Shown here: in pieces, positions 25,632-34,922 of the stretch
How positions within the stretch are numbered: position 1 is the stretch's first letter
Layout of the letters: the number at the start of each line of letters is the position of its first letter
Origin: Clostridioides difficile ATCC 9689 = DSM 1296
GTDB lineage: Bacteria; Bacillota; Clostridia; Peptostreptococcales; Peptostreptococcaceae
Length of the DNA stretch: 64,000 nt
Assembly (NCBI RefSeq): GCF_001077535.1
Contig: NZ_CP011968.1
Coordinates: 3,906,001 to 3,970,000, forward strand
Direction: 5' to 3'
Program-made: the position numbers and the translations under genes
The notes under the pieces: generated by a model
The model's database searches: none
Told to the model about the DNA's origin: nothing
Seen by the model: the letters and a program-made list of their open reading frames with translations, nothing else

Positions 25632-25659
25632 TAAAAAGAGCCTAAATGTTCGGGCTCTC
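25632..25659 (-). terminator. Terminator after spoVG
   Basis: The stem agagcc (25637-25642) and ggctct (25653-25658) is followed on the minus strand by T5. It separates the sigma-H-driven spoVG transcript from glmU. Confidence 0.75.
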
Positions 25660-25679
25660 TCCATTTTATATATTTATTA

Positions 25680-25958
25680 TTATTCAGCAGCTACTTCCCA
25701 TTGAACTAATGCTTCATGATACGCTTGTAAAACTGCATCTTCTAAAACTTGTCTCATTTCTGCATTTATTGGATGAGCTATATCTCTGAAATTTCCTTCG
25801 CCTACTTTTCTGCTAGGCATTGCTATAAATAGCCCATTATGGCCTTCTATAACTTTTATATCATGCACTACAAACAAATTATCGAAAGTTATTGAAACTA
25901 TACATTTCATCTTACCTTCTTCTGTTAATTTTCTTACTCTTACGTCAGTTATCTTCAT
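25680..25958 (-). CDS. spoVG: SpoVG regulator
   Basis: The protein has 92 residues with the typical SpoVG start [18 protein letters not shown] and the conserved [22 protein letters not shown] core. SpoVG is a small nucleic-acid-binding regulator acting on sporulation, division and envelope genes. It is preceded by AGGGGG at a normal distance. The 92-base leader starts at a consensus sigma-H promoter (26050-26077), and a terminator follows, so it can be a monocistron. Confidence 0.97.
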   Translation of the reverse strand: MKITDVRVRKLTEEGKMKCIVSITFDNLFVVHDIKVIEGHNGLFIAMPSRKVGEGNFRDIAHPINAEMRQVLEDAVLQAYHEALVQWEVAAE

Positions 25959-26049
25959 ACCAAAATATCCCCCTTTGATTTTGACAGAAATTAATTTATA
26001 TTAAAATTATTATCGCTGGAATAAATTAATATAAACTGTTTTTTAAATA

Positions 26050-26077
26050 ATTCTATGAACAACTAGGGATATCCTCT
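26050..26077 (-). promoter_or_regulatory. Sigma-H promoter of spoVG
   Basis: On the minus strand AGAGGATAT (26069-26077), a 12-base spacer and ATAGAAT (26050-26056) match the sigma-H consensus RNAGGAWWW-N11/12-RNNGAAT at every position. spoVG is a classical sigma-H gene. Confidence 0.88.
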
Positions 26078-26113
26078 TTTTATTTTTACATATTTTTCTA
26101 AATATTTTTTTTA

Positions 26114-26992
26114 TTAATCTTCATCTATCTCAAATTCAAATTCTGAATCTTCTTCTTCGTCTAAATCTTCATTTCTATATTCATCTTTAAAAGTCTTTAA
26201 GTTTGGTTCTACTACTATTTTATCTCCATTAACATCCAATTGAATCAATGAAATATAATCTTTTACCATTTTTTCTGAAGGATTCGTTGTAGATATGAAT
26301 ACTCCAGTACCTATAACCTCTGCACCAAATTCATTCATAAGGTCTACCATTCCTTTTATAGTACCTCCACCCCTCATGAAATCATCTATAATTATAACTT
26401 TACTATCTGGTTTAAGAGCTTTTCTTGGCAAACTCATACTTTCAACTTTAGAACTGTTTCCACTCACATATGTCATGCTAAGTGTAGGACCTTCTGATAC
26501 CTTTATATCTTTTCTTATTATAACTAGAGGTAAATTCATAGCTTTTGCAGTCATAAGTGCCATAGGTATACCTTTTGTTTCCATTGTCACAACATAATCT
26601 GCATCTACATACTCAATATTTGATGCGAATATCTTTCCTATCTTAGCAGCTATTGTAGGGTCGTAAATTAGGTCAATCAAGTATAAAAAACCACCAGATA
26701 GTATTCTAGACTTGTCACATATTCTCTCGCATAATTCCATTAAGAACTCTGCATTTTCTGCTATAGAAGTTTTAGGTATATATTTTACTCCTCCTGCTGC
26801 TCCTGAAATAGTTATAACTTTACCTAAATGTAGCTTCTCAAATACATTTTTTACAACTAATAAATCTTCACTTATTGTTGATTTTGCTGCATTAAATTGA
26901 TTTGTAAAATAACTTAAAGTATATATTTTATTTGGATTATCAGACAGTATTTTAACTATTGCTCCAATTCTCTCTGTTCTTTTAAATTTCAT
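26114..26992 (-). CDS. purR: PurR-type purine regulator
   Basis: This 292-residue protein opens MKFKRTERIGAIVKILSDNPNKIYTLSYF, the winged-helix DNA-binding domain of Gram-positive PurR. A PRTase-like domain follows, with VIIIDDFMRGGGTIKGM as the PRPP-binding loop. The C-terminus is very acidic (last 30 residues mostly Asp/Glu). In Bacillus PurR represses purine genes and is released by PRPP. PurR boxes (CCGAAC) were not seen near this gene. It is divergent from murC and is the gene before spoVG, as in B. subtilis apart from the missing yabJ. Confidence 0.94.
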   Translation of the reverse strand: MKFKRTERIGAIVKILSDNPNKIYTLSYFTNQFNAAKSTISEDLLVVKNVFEKLHLGKVITISGAAGGVKYIPKTSIAENAEFLMELCERICDKSRILSGGFLYLIDLIYDPTIAAKIGKIFASNIEYVDADYVVTMETKGIPMALMTAKAMNLPLVIIRKDIKVSEGPTLSMTYVSGNSSKVESMSLPRKALKPDSKVIIIDDFMRGGGTIKGMVDLMNEFGAEVIGTGVFISTTNPSEKMVKDYISLIQLDVNGDKIVVEPNLKTFKDEYRNEDLDEEEDSEFEFEIDED

Positions 26993-27056
26993 TATTATTT
27001 CCTCCTACAAGTACCTTTATATAACGTTAAACTAACTAATGCATAACAATTCTTAT

Positions 27057-27161
27057 TGTGGTATAATATTACTTATGTTTTATTATATTCAAAAATAAAA
27101 TACATATAATATTATATGCATATTAATTATAAAATATTGAACATTATATTATTATACCACA
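27057..27161. promoter_or_regulatory. Symmetric divergent promoter region between purR and murC
   Basis: An 11-bp sequence, tgtggtataat (27057-27067), recurs as its exact inverse, attataccaca (27151-27161). Each copy contains TATAAT, one pointing to murC and one to purR. The -35 regions are weak (plus: atgcat at 27039-27044; minus: TACAAT at 27174-27179). If both are used, the two 5' leaders overlap by about 70 bases. Confidence 0.45.
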
Positions 27162-27210
27162 GAAATAGTTCATATTGTAGGACTTAATTAAAAAGAAAGG
27201 TGGTTTTATT

Positions 27211-28563
27211 ATGAATATACACTTTATAGGAATTGGCGGTATCAGCATGAGTGCATTAGCTGAAATATGTATCAATAAAGGTTATCAAGTTTCAGGTTCG
27301 GATTCAAACGAATCATACCTATTAGACAAACTTAGGGACCAAGGGGCAACTATTTATATTGGTCAGAAAAAAGATAATATATCAGATGATGTAAATATGG
27401 TTGTTTATACAGCAGCAGTTCATCCAGACAATGAAGAACTTGTGGCTGCTAAAGAAAAAAATAAATTGGTAATGAACAGAGCAACTTTTTTAGGCCAAAT
27501 CATGAGGGAATATAAAAATTCTATAGCAGTTTCTGGAACACATGGAAAAACTTCTACAACATCTATGTTATCTACAATCTTTGAATATGCAGACTTAGAC
27601 CCAACTATACTAGTTGGTGGTAACTTAAGTATGATAGGTGGTAATGTTAAGATAGGTAATTCCAACCACTTTATAACTGAAGCATGTGAATATGTAGATA
27701 GTTTCCTTAATTTTAACCCAAAGATATCTATAGTTTTAAATGTTGAAGAAGACCATCTTGATTATTTCTCTGGAATAGATGAAATCAAGGCTTCTTTTAA
27801 CAAATTTGGAAAATTATTACCCCCAGAAGGCTATTTCATAATAAATGGCGATGATGAAAATATTGATGACATATTGTATGATGTTAAAGCTACTATTATA
27901 AAATACGGCAGAGATTCTGACAATGATGCTGTAATAAAAGATATTCACTTTGACAATAGTGGTCATGGAATATTTAGAATAGAATATGAAGGAAGAGATT
28001 TAGGAGAATTTGAACTTTCTGTATATGGTCTTCATAACATATACAATGCTTCTTCTGCCATAATGGCAGCTCTTGTTTCTGGTATTGACTTAGAGACTAT
28101 AAGAAAAAATATAAAAATTTATAAAGGTGTCGGAAGAAGATTTGAAACTAAAGGGTACTATAAGAATGCTTTAGTAGTAGATGATTATGCACATCATCCA
28201 ACTGAGTTAAAAGCAACTTTAGCTGCTGCCAAAAAATTAAAAAAATCAACTTTATGGTGTATCTTCCAGCCACATACTTATACTAGAACAAAATCTCTTT
28301 TAGGTGAATTTTCAGAGGCATTCTATGCTGCTGATAAAGTTATCATAACAGATATATATGCTGCTAGGGAAAAAGACCCAGGAGATATACATTCTAAGGA
28401 CTTGGTTGAGAAATTATATCAAAACAATGTAGATGCCATCTATATAAAAGAATTTGAAGATATAGTAAAATACTTACGTGAAAATGTTAAGGATAATGAT
28501 TTAGTAATAACTGCTGGTGCTGGTCCAATTTATAAGGTTGCAGACTTGTTGGTTGAAAAATAA
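27211..28563 (+). CDS. murC: UDP-N-acetylmuramate--L-alanine ligase
   Basis: This 450-residue Mur ligase has the MurC N-terminal NADP-like loop [17 protein letters not shown], the ATP loop [14 protein letters not shown], the middle domain motif [10 protein letters not shown] and the C-terminal [18 protein letters not shown]. It adds L-Ala to UDP-MurNAc in the cytoplasm. It is one of only three plus-strand genes in the window and stands alone: a 5' AAAGAAAGGTGG ribosome site lies before it and a bidirectional terminator just after. Confidence 0.98.
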
Positions 28564-28578
28564 TATATAAAATAATTT

Positions 28579-28607
28579 AGGCTATCAAATATCTAATTTG
28601 ATAGCCT
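28579..28607. terminator. Bidirectional terminator between murC and convergent gene
   Basis: A 12-bp perfect inverted repeat, aggctatcaaat (28579-28590) and atttgatagcct (28596-28607), lies between the convergent stops. T-rich DNA flanks it on the right for murC and A-rich DNA on the left for the opposite gene. Confidence 0.75.
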
Positions 28608-28617
28608 TCTTAAAGTC

Positions 28618-29415
28618 TTATTTCTTTCCAATTTCAAATATCTCATTTTTAAGGTAATCAAATAAACTTGTATGAACCTCATAGTAAGATACATTTTTCT
28701 TAGAAGTAACTTTTACATAATCTTTTCCCATTGTATCAACTTTTACATCAAAATTATCACCTTTTATATTTATAGTAAAATTATAGTCACTTCTTTCCTT
28801 ACTTTTCTCAGGTTGAACTTTTCCTACAACCCTCTTTGAAATCATCTTATGTGCTAAATCATCAAATTTCCATCTATGAACTTTTTTAATTTCTTTTCCA
28901 TGAGTTATAGTAACCTCTTTCCAATCTTTATAATGACTTAAAAGGTCAAACGAAGTATATATACTCTCATCTAAAAGTTTCTTAAAAGCATCCTTAGAAC
29001 TAACTGGTACTTTATAATATTCTTCTTTATTTACAGTATATACTCTAAAAAAGTTAAGGTCAGTAGAAAATTTAACTCCATCATCAGAATAACCTTCATA
29101 AACTGCTTCGTAAGAAGAAGTAGTATTTCTTACTTTCTTAAAATCTGAGAAAAATAACTTTATTTCATCCCACATATCTTCTTCAATTTTTATGTTTTCT
29201 ATATTTTTATCTGATATATAAACCTTCTTCTTCTCTTTTATTTGAGTCCTTAAAGACCTATTATCTTCTTCTTCTTTTTCTACCTTCTTTGGCACTTCAC
29301 TTTTATCCTTTTCCATGTTTATTCCTATTCTAAAGGATATAAAGTATATTATAAAGAAAACAACTACTCCTATTAATATTGCAGCTTTTTTCTTTAGTTT
29401 TCTTTTCTTGCTCAT
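28618..29415 (-). CDS. Membrane-anchored protein of unknown function
   Basis: The protein has 265 residues. A basic N-terminus (MSKKRKLKKK) and one membrane helix (about residues 12-31) are followed by a Lys/Glu-rich linker and a soluble extracytoplasmic domain. The domain has YEAVYEGYSDDGVKF and a KEVTITHGKEIKKVHRWKF segment. The topology is type II, N-in. I do not recognise the family. It has no cysteines or catalytic motif that I can point to. It starts after GGGGTGG, and a cation transporter gene lies 70 bases upstream. Confidence 0.75.
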   Translation of the reverse strand: MSKKRKLKKKAAILIGVVVFFIIYFISFRIGINMEKDKSEVPKKVEKEEEDNRSLRTQIKEKKKVYISDKNIENIKIEEDMWDEIKLFFSDFKKVRNTTSSYEAVYEGYSDDGVKFSTDLNFFRVYTVNKEEYYKVPVSSKDAFKKLLDESIYTSFDLLSHYKDWKEVTITHGKEIKKVHRWKFDDLAHKMISKRVVGKVQPEKSKERSDYNFTINIKGDNFDVKVDTMGKDYVKVTSKKNVSYYEVHTSLFDYLKNEIFEIGKK

Positions 29416-29484
29416 TTAACCACCCCTAGAGTTTATAATCATAAAACAATTATATAACTTTTTATACTTTTTTTTAAGTTTTAA

Positions 29485-30381
29485 TTAATTATTACACTTA
29501 TTTCCTTGGCAATTAGTACATGGTTCAACGTGAACTGTTATGCCTTTTACAAATTCCATATGTTTTATTATATGTTTTTCAAGCTTGGTAGCAATATCAT
29601 GACCTTGCTTAACTGTCAAATTTTCATCCACACATATAGTCAAATCTACATATGCCATAGCTCCATGTTTTCTAGTCTTTATATCACCAAGATTTTTAAC
29701 ACCTTCTGTATCTGCTACAATAAATTTTAATTCTTTTATCTCTTCTTCATCAACTGAAACATCCATCAATTCATTAACAGAACTTATAAGTATACTAATT
29801 CCTACTTTAGCTACAAATATAGCCACTACAACTGACGCAATTGGGTCTAATGGTTTAAACCCTAAAATAGAACCACCTATACCTATAAAAGCAGCTACTG
29901 AAGATAAAGCATCTGACCTATGATGCCAAGCATCAGCTTTTAGGGCTGGTGAATTTATCTTTTTAGCAACTTTTATTGTTATTCTATATTGATACTCTTT
30001 TATCAGGATTGAAATAACTGATACTACTAATGGTAATATTGATGGAACACTTAATGCATCTAAGTTAAATAAAGATTTAATTGCCTCTATACCTATTGTT
30101 ATAGAAACGAAAATAAGCAATATTGATAACACAAATGATACTAATGTCTCTGCTTTCTCATGACCATAATTATGCTCTCTATCTCCAGGTCTAGAAGATA
30201 CATAATTGCCTATTAGTACTCCTATAGAACTTATAATATCTGATGCTGAATGTAATCCATCCGCAATCATAGCGCTAGAATTACCAATAACACCAGCTAT
30301 AACCTTAATTATTGTTAATACTATATTCCAAAGTATTGATTGTATTGTTATTTTATTTGCTTCTTCATACCTTGTTTCCAT
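29485..30381 (-). CDS. Cation diffusion facilitator (CDF) family transporter
   Basis: The protein has 298 residues from the ATG at 30381. GGGAGG lies seven bases upstream, so the upstream in-frame extension is rejected. It has six membrane segments. The two metal sites are GLHSASD and AWHHRSD, each with the HxxxD pattern of zinc/iron/manganese CDF antiporters. The cytoplasmic C-terminal dimer domain has HVEPC and ends in a Cys-rich tail, CTNCQGNKCNN. It exports divalent cations in exchange for protons; the ion cannot be read from the sequence. Confidence 0.92.
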   Translation of the reverse strand: METRYEEANKITIQSILWNIVLTIIKVIAGVIGNSSAMIADGLHSASDIISSIGVLIGNYVSSRPGDREHNYGHEKAETLVSFVLSILLIFVSITIGIEAIKSLFNLDALSVPSILPLVVSVISILIKEYQYRITIKVAKKINSPALKADAWHHRSDALSSVAAFIGIGGSILGFKPLDPIASVVVAIFVAKVGISILISSVNELMDVSVDEEEIKELKFIVADTEGVKNLGDIKTRKHGAMAYVDLTICVDENLTVKQGHDIATKLEKHIIKHMEFVKGITVHVEPCTNCQGNKCNN

Positions 30382-30511
30382 ATTTATTCCTCCCTTATGA
30401 AACAATCTAAATATTATTAAGAACCTACATTTGAACATAAATTAAACACTCTCTTATATGCAAATGTATACTCTTTGCTTTCAATAGAGATTATCAATCT
30501 TCTATAAAATG

Positions 30512-30538
30512 AAAAATCACCTAGCTTAAGCTAGGCGA
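30512..30538 (-). terminator. Terminator after M20 peptidase gene
   Basis: A hairpin, cacctagc-ttaa-gctaggcg (30518-30537), has one G-T position, and the minus strand continues with five T (30512-30516). It lies about 30 bases past the stop. Confidence 0.82.
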
Positions 30539-30566
30539 TATATATATTATACACTATTATTTAAAT

Positions 30567-31682
30567 TTATGCTTCCTTTATTATCTCCACTACCATTTTA
30601 GCAGAATCATATAAGTCTTTTATAGCTATATGTTCACTTAGTGTATGAGCATTTTTCATACCAATTCCTAAAGTTATAGCTTCGATACCATTCTTACTTA
30701 ATATATTTGTATCACTACCTCCTCCTGTAGATTCAGTATGACCTTCTATACCTAAGTTTGAAAAAGCCTTCTTTGCAAGTTTTATTATTTCAGAATCCTC
30801 ACTAACATCTATTGGTGTGTATGCTCTATTGACATCTATCTCAATTTGAGCTCCAAAATCTTTTGCAGCTTTTTCAAAAGTCTCTACCATGTGTTTAGTT
30901 TGAACATCTAATTTGTTTTCTTTTAGACTTCTGGCTTCTGCAATTATATTAACTTCTCCTGTTACTATATTTGTAGCTGTTCCACCGTTTATAATTCCTA
31001 TGTTAGCAGTTGTTTCTTCGTCTATTCTAAGTAAATTCATATTTTCTATTGCTCTGGCAGCTACCATTATAGCACTTATTCCAGCTTCAGGTTCAAGACC
31101 TGCATGAGCAGTCTTTCCTAATATCTTAACATTTATTACATCTTGTGCAGGAGCTTTTACTATTATTTCACCTGGAGAACCACCACTATCTAATATAAAT
31201 GCATATTCAGAATCTATTTTTCCATAGTCTAAATTTTTAGCTCCAACTAATCCACATTCCTCACATATAGAGAATACAACTTGTATATCAGTATGTTCTA
31301 TATTATTTTCATTTATATATCTTAAGCCTTCTAATATAGCTGCTATACCTGCTTTATCATCAGAACCTAATATTGTAGTACCATCACTTTTTATTATTCC
31401 ATTTGCTTCATCCACTATAGGTTTTACCCCTATACCTGGAGTTACTGTATCCATATGTGAACTAAATAATATTTTCTTTCCTTCTTTATTTCCTTTTAAT
31501 GTAGCTATTATATTACCAGTTTCTCCATTTGCTTTTTCACCAGCATTGTCTATTACTACTGAACAACCTATTTCTTCTAATTTTTTAACTAATACTTTAG
31601 CAACATTCCCCTCTTTTAAAGATAAACTATCTATCTGTACTAATTCAAGAAACTCATTTAAAATTCTTTGCTCGTTTATCAT
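30567..31682 (-). CDS. M20 family metallopeptidase, peptidase T-like
   Basis: The protein has 371 residues from the ATG at 31682, which is preceded by GGAGG; 22 upstream codons lack a ribosome site. Metal-binding and catalytic motifs of the M20 family are present: FSSHMDTVTPG, LGSDDKAGIAAILE, FSICEECGLVGAKN (catalytic Glu-Glu) and GGGSDTNIL. A dimerisation (lid) domain lies between. It is related to PepT-like tripeptidases and aminopeptidases of Firmicutes, and the specificity is unknown. It stands between an acidic protein gene and the CDF gene, with its own terminator. Confidence 0.9.
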   Translation of the reverse strand: MINEQRILNEFLELVQIDSLSLKEGNVAKVLVKKLEEIGCSVVIDNAGEKANGETGNIIATLKGNKEGKKILFSSHMDTVTPGIGVKPIVDEANGIIKSDGTTILGSDDKAGIAAILEGLRYINENNIEHTDIQVVFSICEECGLVGAKNLDYGKIDSEYAFILDSGGSPGEIIVKAPAQDVINVKILGKTAHAGLEPEAGISAIMVAARAIENMNLLRIDEETTANIGIINGGTATNIVTGEVNIIAEARSLKENKLDVQTKHMVETFEKAAKDFGAQIEIDVNRAYTPIDVSEDSEIIKLAKKAFSNLGIEGHTESTGGGSDTNILSKNGIEAITLGIGMKNAHTLSEHIAIKDLYDSAKMVVEIIKEA

Positions 31683-31832
31683 AATTTTCCTCCATAATAT
31701 AATAGGTATTTCAAGATATATTGTAGTGTAATATTTAAATATTATCAATAGTTTTTAAAGTTTTGTACTACATTTCATTAATTTTTTCAGTAAAATAAGA
31801 ATTGAGTCTAAATTTTTTCATTTTTATTATTT

Positions 31833-33095
31833 TTACCTAACTATATTTCTTTGTCTAGAATCTATAAAACATAGCCAATATCCTAAACTATTTGTTCTAT
31901 TATCACAAGCTTGATATCTTAAAAATCCTGTGCTTCCATTGTCTGGCTGTTCATTTCTATTTCCTGGGATAGCATAAATATAATGTTTTCTCTTATTATA
32001 TTCATCATACTGAACTCCAAATAAATAGTGTCTGTATTTATATGAATGTAAAACTGCATCACTATACATAGTGTAATTCAATACGTTTAAATATCCTAAA
32101 TAAGGCATTGTATATCCACACAGTGTTGTAGGATTTATCTCTATTTTCCACCATCTTGTCTTATCTATATAATCTGTTACAAAAGGTTTTACTTCTTTAA
32201 ATAATTTCAAACCTTTTTTTATTTGTCTTGGCATAAGTAATGTACTGGTTTGTTTATTTCCACTCTCTCCTTGACTTACTCCATTAGCTCTTTTTATTTT
32301 TTCAATATTATTCTGATCTTTTTGAACTTTCTTTGATTTAGTAGGTTTTGAGGAAACAAACCTATCTTCTTCTCTATTTACTTCAAAAACTTCTTCTTCC
32401 TCTTCTTCTTCATCATATTCTATGTCTATATATTCTTCCTGTACTTTAACCCTATTATAATTTTCTATTTCCTTATAATTATTGAACTCTTCTATTTCCT
32501 CATCACTAGAATCTTCTACTTCCGTTCTTGCTTTTAACTCTCCTTCTTCAATATCTTCATCATCTTCCCAATAGTCTTCATACTCATCTTCATCATATTC
32601 TTCTATAATATATTCTTCTTCACTACCTTCGTCTCTATCACTTTCCTCATTATCCTCTATCTCTTCGTCTTCTTCTTCCAACTCTTCATATTCTTCATAT
32701 TCTTCTTCCTCTACCTCTTGAAATAATATGTCCTCATAATTTTCAAGCTTATTTCCTTTAAATCCAATTAAAGGTATATTTCTTTCATACAATAATGCAA
32801 TACCTTTTATCTCATCATCATAATCTTCTAAATCTAAAACAAATTCACCTCTTCCTTGTTCATTTAAAATTATATTTCCTAAGTCTATTAATCCATGGTC
32901 ATCTTTTATTGCTACTGCTTTATACCCATCTTTAACATATTTTAGATTTTCTACATATAATGCAATAATTGCTTTTTCATCATTTACTTCAACTTTTGCA
33001 AAAGCTTTTGGCAGTACTCGTTCTTTGTATCTAAAGTTTATGTCTTTAGCTTCTAGTATTATATAGTCTCTTTTAAACTTTCTTTTAGAACCCAC
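31833..33095 (-). CDS. Highly acidic protein with conserved C-terminal domain, unknown function
   Basis: This 420-residue protein starts GTG at 33095 behind GGGGGG. Residues 1-125 form a small beta-rich domain (VKDGYKAVAIKDDHGLIDLGNI). Residues 130-245 are almost only Glu, Asp and Tyr, an extended acidic region. Residues about 300-420 form a Trp- and Tyr-rich domain: WWKIEINPTTLCGYTMP, SYKYRHYLFGVQYD and YIYAIPGNRNEQP. This domain resembles the C-terminal part of other clostridial proteins of unknown role (DUF6128-like in pattern). There is no signal peptide. It lies downstream of the ksgA terminator. A role in spore or envelope is possible only by analogy with other acidic clostridial proteins. 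Confidence 0.7.
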   Translation of the reverse strand: MGSKRKFKRDYIILEAKDINFRYKERVLPKAFAKVEVNDEKAIIALYVENLKYVKDGYKAVAIKDDHGLIDLGNIILNEQGRGEFVLDLEDYDDEIKGIALLYERNIPLIGFKGNKLENYEDILFQEVEEEEYEEYEELEEEDEEIEDNEESDRDEGSEEEYIIEEYDEDEYEDYWEDDEDIEEGELKARTEVEDSSDEEIEEFNNYKEIENYNRVKVQEEYIDIEYDEEEEEEEVFEVNREEDRFVSSKPTKSKKVQKDQNNIEKIKRANGVSQGESGNKQTSTLLMPRQIKKGLKLFKEVKPFVTDYIDKTRWWKIEINPTTLCGYTMPYLGYLNVLNYTMYSDAVLHSYKYRHYLFGVQYDEYNKRKHYIYAIPGNRNEQPDNGSTGFLRYQACDNRTNSLGYWLCFIDSRQRNIVR

Positions 33096-33147
33096 TGCAA
33101 TCCCCCCTTAACACAGTTTCTCTAAACAATATATGTTAACAAAATTA

Positions 33148-33179
33148 AAAAAAGTACCTTCTATTTAGAAGATACTTTT
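33148..33179 (-). terminator. Terminator overlapping the 3' end of ksgA
   Basis: The stem aagtaccttcta (about 33152-33163) pairs with tagaagatactt (about 33166-33177) with one G-T position. On the minus strand it runs into T7. The stem includes the ksgA stop codon. Confidence 0.72.
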
Positions 33180-34030
33180 GTATTTATTATATTTGAAAGA
33201 ACTGAAAACTCTTCTATACTAAGAGTTTCACCCCTTCTTTTTTCGTCTATATTAGCTTCTTTTAATACTTCTCTTATTTCATCTTTATTAAGAAAACCAA
33301 GACCTCCCAACGAATTAAGAAGAGTTTTTCTTCTTTGTCCAAAGGATGCTTTTACTGTTTTAAAAAATATGTCTTCATTATGAACATCATATTTTCTTTT
33401 ATCTCTTACATGTAAACCTATAACTGTGGAATCTACATTTGGTTGTGGTATAAACATATGTCTTGGAGCTTTTGCCACAATCTCTGTATCACAATAGTAT
33501 TGAACAGCTATAGATAATGCCCCATAATCTTTAGTACCCGGAATAGCATTCATTCTATCTGCAACTTCTTTTTGAACCATGACTACTATGTCTGTTACAG
33601 GTATGTCTTCCTCTAAAAATTTCATAACTATTGGAGTAGTTATATAATATGGAAGATTTGCTACAAGCTTAACTGGCCCACCATTTAATTTATCTTTTAC
33701 TAATTCCTGTATGTCTACTTTTAGTATATCTTGATTTACAACCTCTGTATTATCTAAATCTGACAAGGTATCTTTCAATATAGGAATTAGATTTCTATCG
33801 ATTTCTATAGCCACTACTTTTTCTGCTATTTTACCCATCTCACGAGTAAGAGTTCCTATACCAGGTCCTACTTCTATGATATTATCTCCTCTTGTGATTC
33901 TAGCTCCAGATAAGATTTTATCAATTATATTACTATCTATCAAGAAATTTTGACCTAAAGACTTTGAAAATTTAAAATTATATTTTTGTACTACTTCCTT
34001 TGTTGCATTATGTGAAGATAGTCTATCCAT
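33161..34030 (-). CDS. ksgA: 16S rRNA dimethyladenosine transferase KsgA (RsmA)
   Basis: This 289-residue SAM-dependent methyltransferase has the KsgA start FKFSKSLGQNFLID, the SAM loop NIIEVGPGIGTLTREM and the catalytic NLPYYITTPI. It also has the C-terminal RRKTLLNSL segment. It dimethylates two adjacent adenines in the 3' hairpin of 16S rRNA during small-subunit maturation. It follows rnmV by 170 bases, as in Bacillus (yabF-ksgA). The terminator overlaps its stop codon. Confidence 0.98.
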   Translation of the reverse strand: MDRLSSHNATKEVVQKYNFKFSKSLGQNFLIDSNIIDKILSGARITRGDNIIEVGPGIGTLTREMGKIAEKVVAIEIDRNLIPILKDTLSDLDNTEVVNQDILKVDIQELVKDKLNGGPVKLVANLPYYITTPIVMKFLEEDIPVTDIVVMVQKEVADRMNAIPGTKDYGALSIAVQYYCDTEIVAKAPRHMFIPQPNVDSTVIGLHVRDKRKYDVHNEDIFFKTVKASFGQRRKTLLNSLGGLGFLNKDEIREVLKEANIDEKRRGETLSIEEFSVLSNIINTKVSSK

Positions 34031-34200
34031 TATTTACTCCTTTTTAACTTATTTTGATATTTAATTTTATTAATTATACTTATTTATATGTATTTACATT
34101 GATTTAAAATAAGGTATATATTATAAATAATTTATCTTAAATTAACCGTAATTCCACAATTTATTTTATATACATATTTTTCATACATTAAACATTACGT

Positions 34201-34731
34201 TTAGATTTGTTTTAATGCATCTATAAATTCTTCTCTTTCAACTCCATAATTATTCAATCTATTTAAAAATTGTTTTGCATTTCCATATCCAATTCCAAGT
34301 ATTTTTCCAAGTGCATCTCTTCTAAGTGATGCTTCTTCATTACCTATAAGACCATTTCTAATTAAGTCAACTTGCTTAAATTCATATCTTTTTTCTGTAT
34401 TTTCAGTTCTAACTTTATTCAGAGCTGCTATTATACTTTGAGGAGTAGCATTCTCAATACCTATATCTCCATCCTTTTTAGCTTCCTCTCTCGGTAGAAA
34501 TGCATGTTTACATCCTGGAACTTCTGATGCTATTTTTTTTCTTATTTTTTCACCTGCAAAATCTGGGTCTGTAAATATTATAACACCACGTCTTTCATTA
34601 GCAGCTTTTATACGCTCCATTACACCTTTTGGAAATCCAAATCCACCTGTAGTTATAAGTTCTGCATCTATTGCTCTCTTAACTGCTGTAACGTCATCTC
34701 TACCCTCTACTACTATTATTTCTTTTATCAT
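34201..34731 (-). CDS. rnmV: Ribonuclease M5
   Basis: This 176-residue Toprim-domain protein has IKEIIVVEGRDDVTAVKRA with the catalytic Glu. The second Toprim motif is GVIIFTDPDFAGEKIR (DxD), and the C-terminus GIGYGNAKQFLNRLNNYG is the 5S-binding domain of RNase M5. It matures 5S rRNA precursor termini together with L18. It lies upstream of ksgA, a conserved pair. Confidence 0.97.
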   Translation of the reverse strand: MIKEIIVVEGRDDVTAVKRAIDAELITTGGFGFPKGVMERIKAANERRGVIIFTDPDFAGEKIRKKIASEVPGCKHAFLPREEAKKDGDIGIENATPQSIIAALNKVRTENTEKRYEFKQVDLIRNGLIGNEEASLRRDALGKILGIGYGNAKQFLNRLNNYGVEREEFIDALKQI

Positions 34732-34863
34732 ATAAATTCACCTTTTATTCGTTTTTAGTTTTTCTTTACATCTCTTTATTTTAAGGTTTTTATTTAATTT
34801 AATCAAGGTACTAAACTATTTATTTTTATATAGAAATATGCATTTTAAATAAATATATCAAAA

Positions 34864-34896
34864 GAGCCTAGATATAAAACTTATATTCTAGGCGCT
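34864..34896 (-). terminator. Terminator after the downstream phosphonate-type binding protein gene
   Basis: A long hairpin, agagcctagatataa (34864-34878) and ttatattctaggcgct (about 34881-34896), with one mismatch, lies 27 bases past the stop. The minus strand continues with TTTTGATA. Confidence 0.75.
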
Positions 34897-34922
34897 TTTT
34901 GTACTAAATTTTATTGTAAGGC

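Noticed and set aside
27001-27210. PurR operator (PurBox) between purR and murC
   Set aside because: No CCGAAC-type arms were found; the inverted repeat present is better explained as two promoter boxes.
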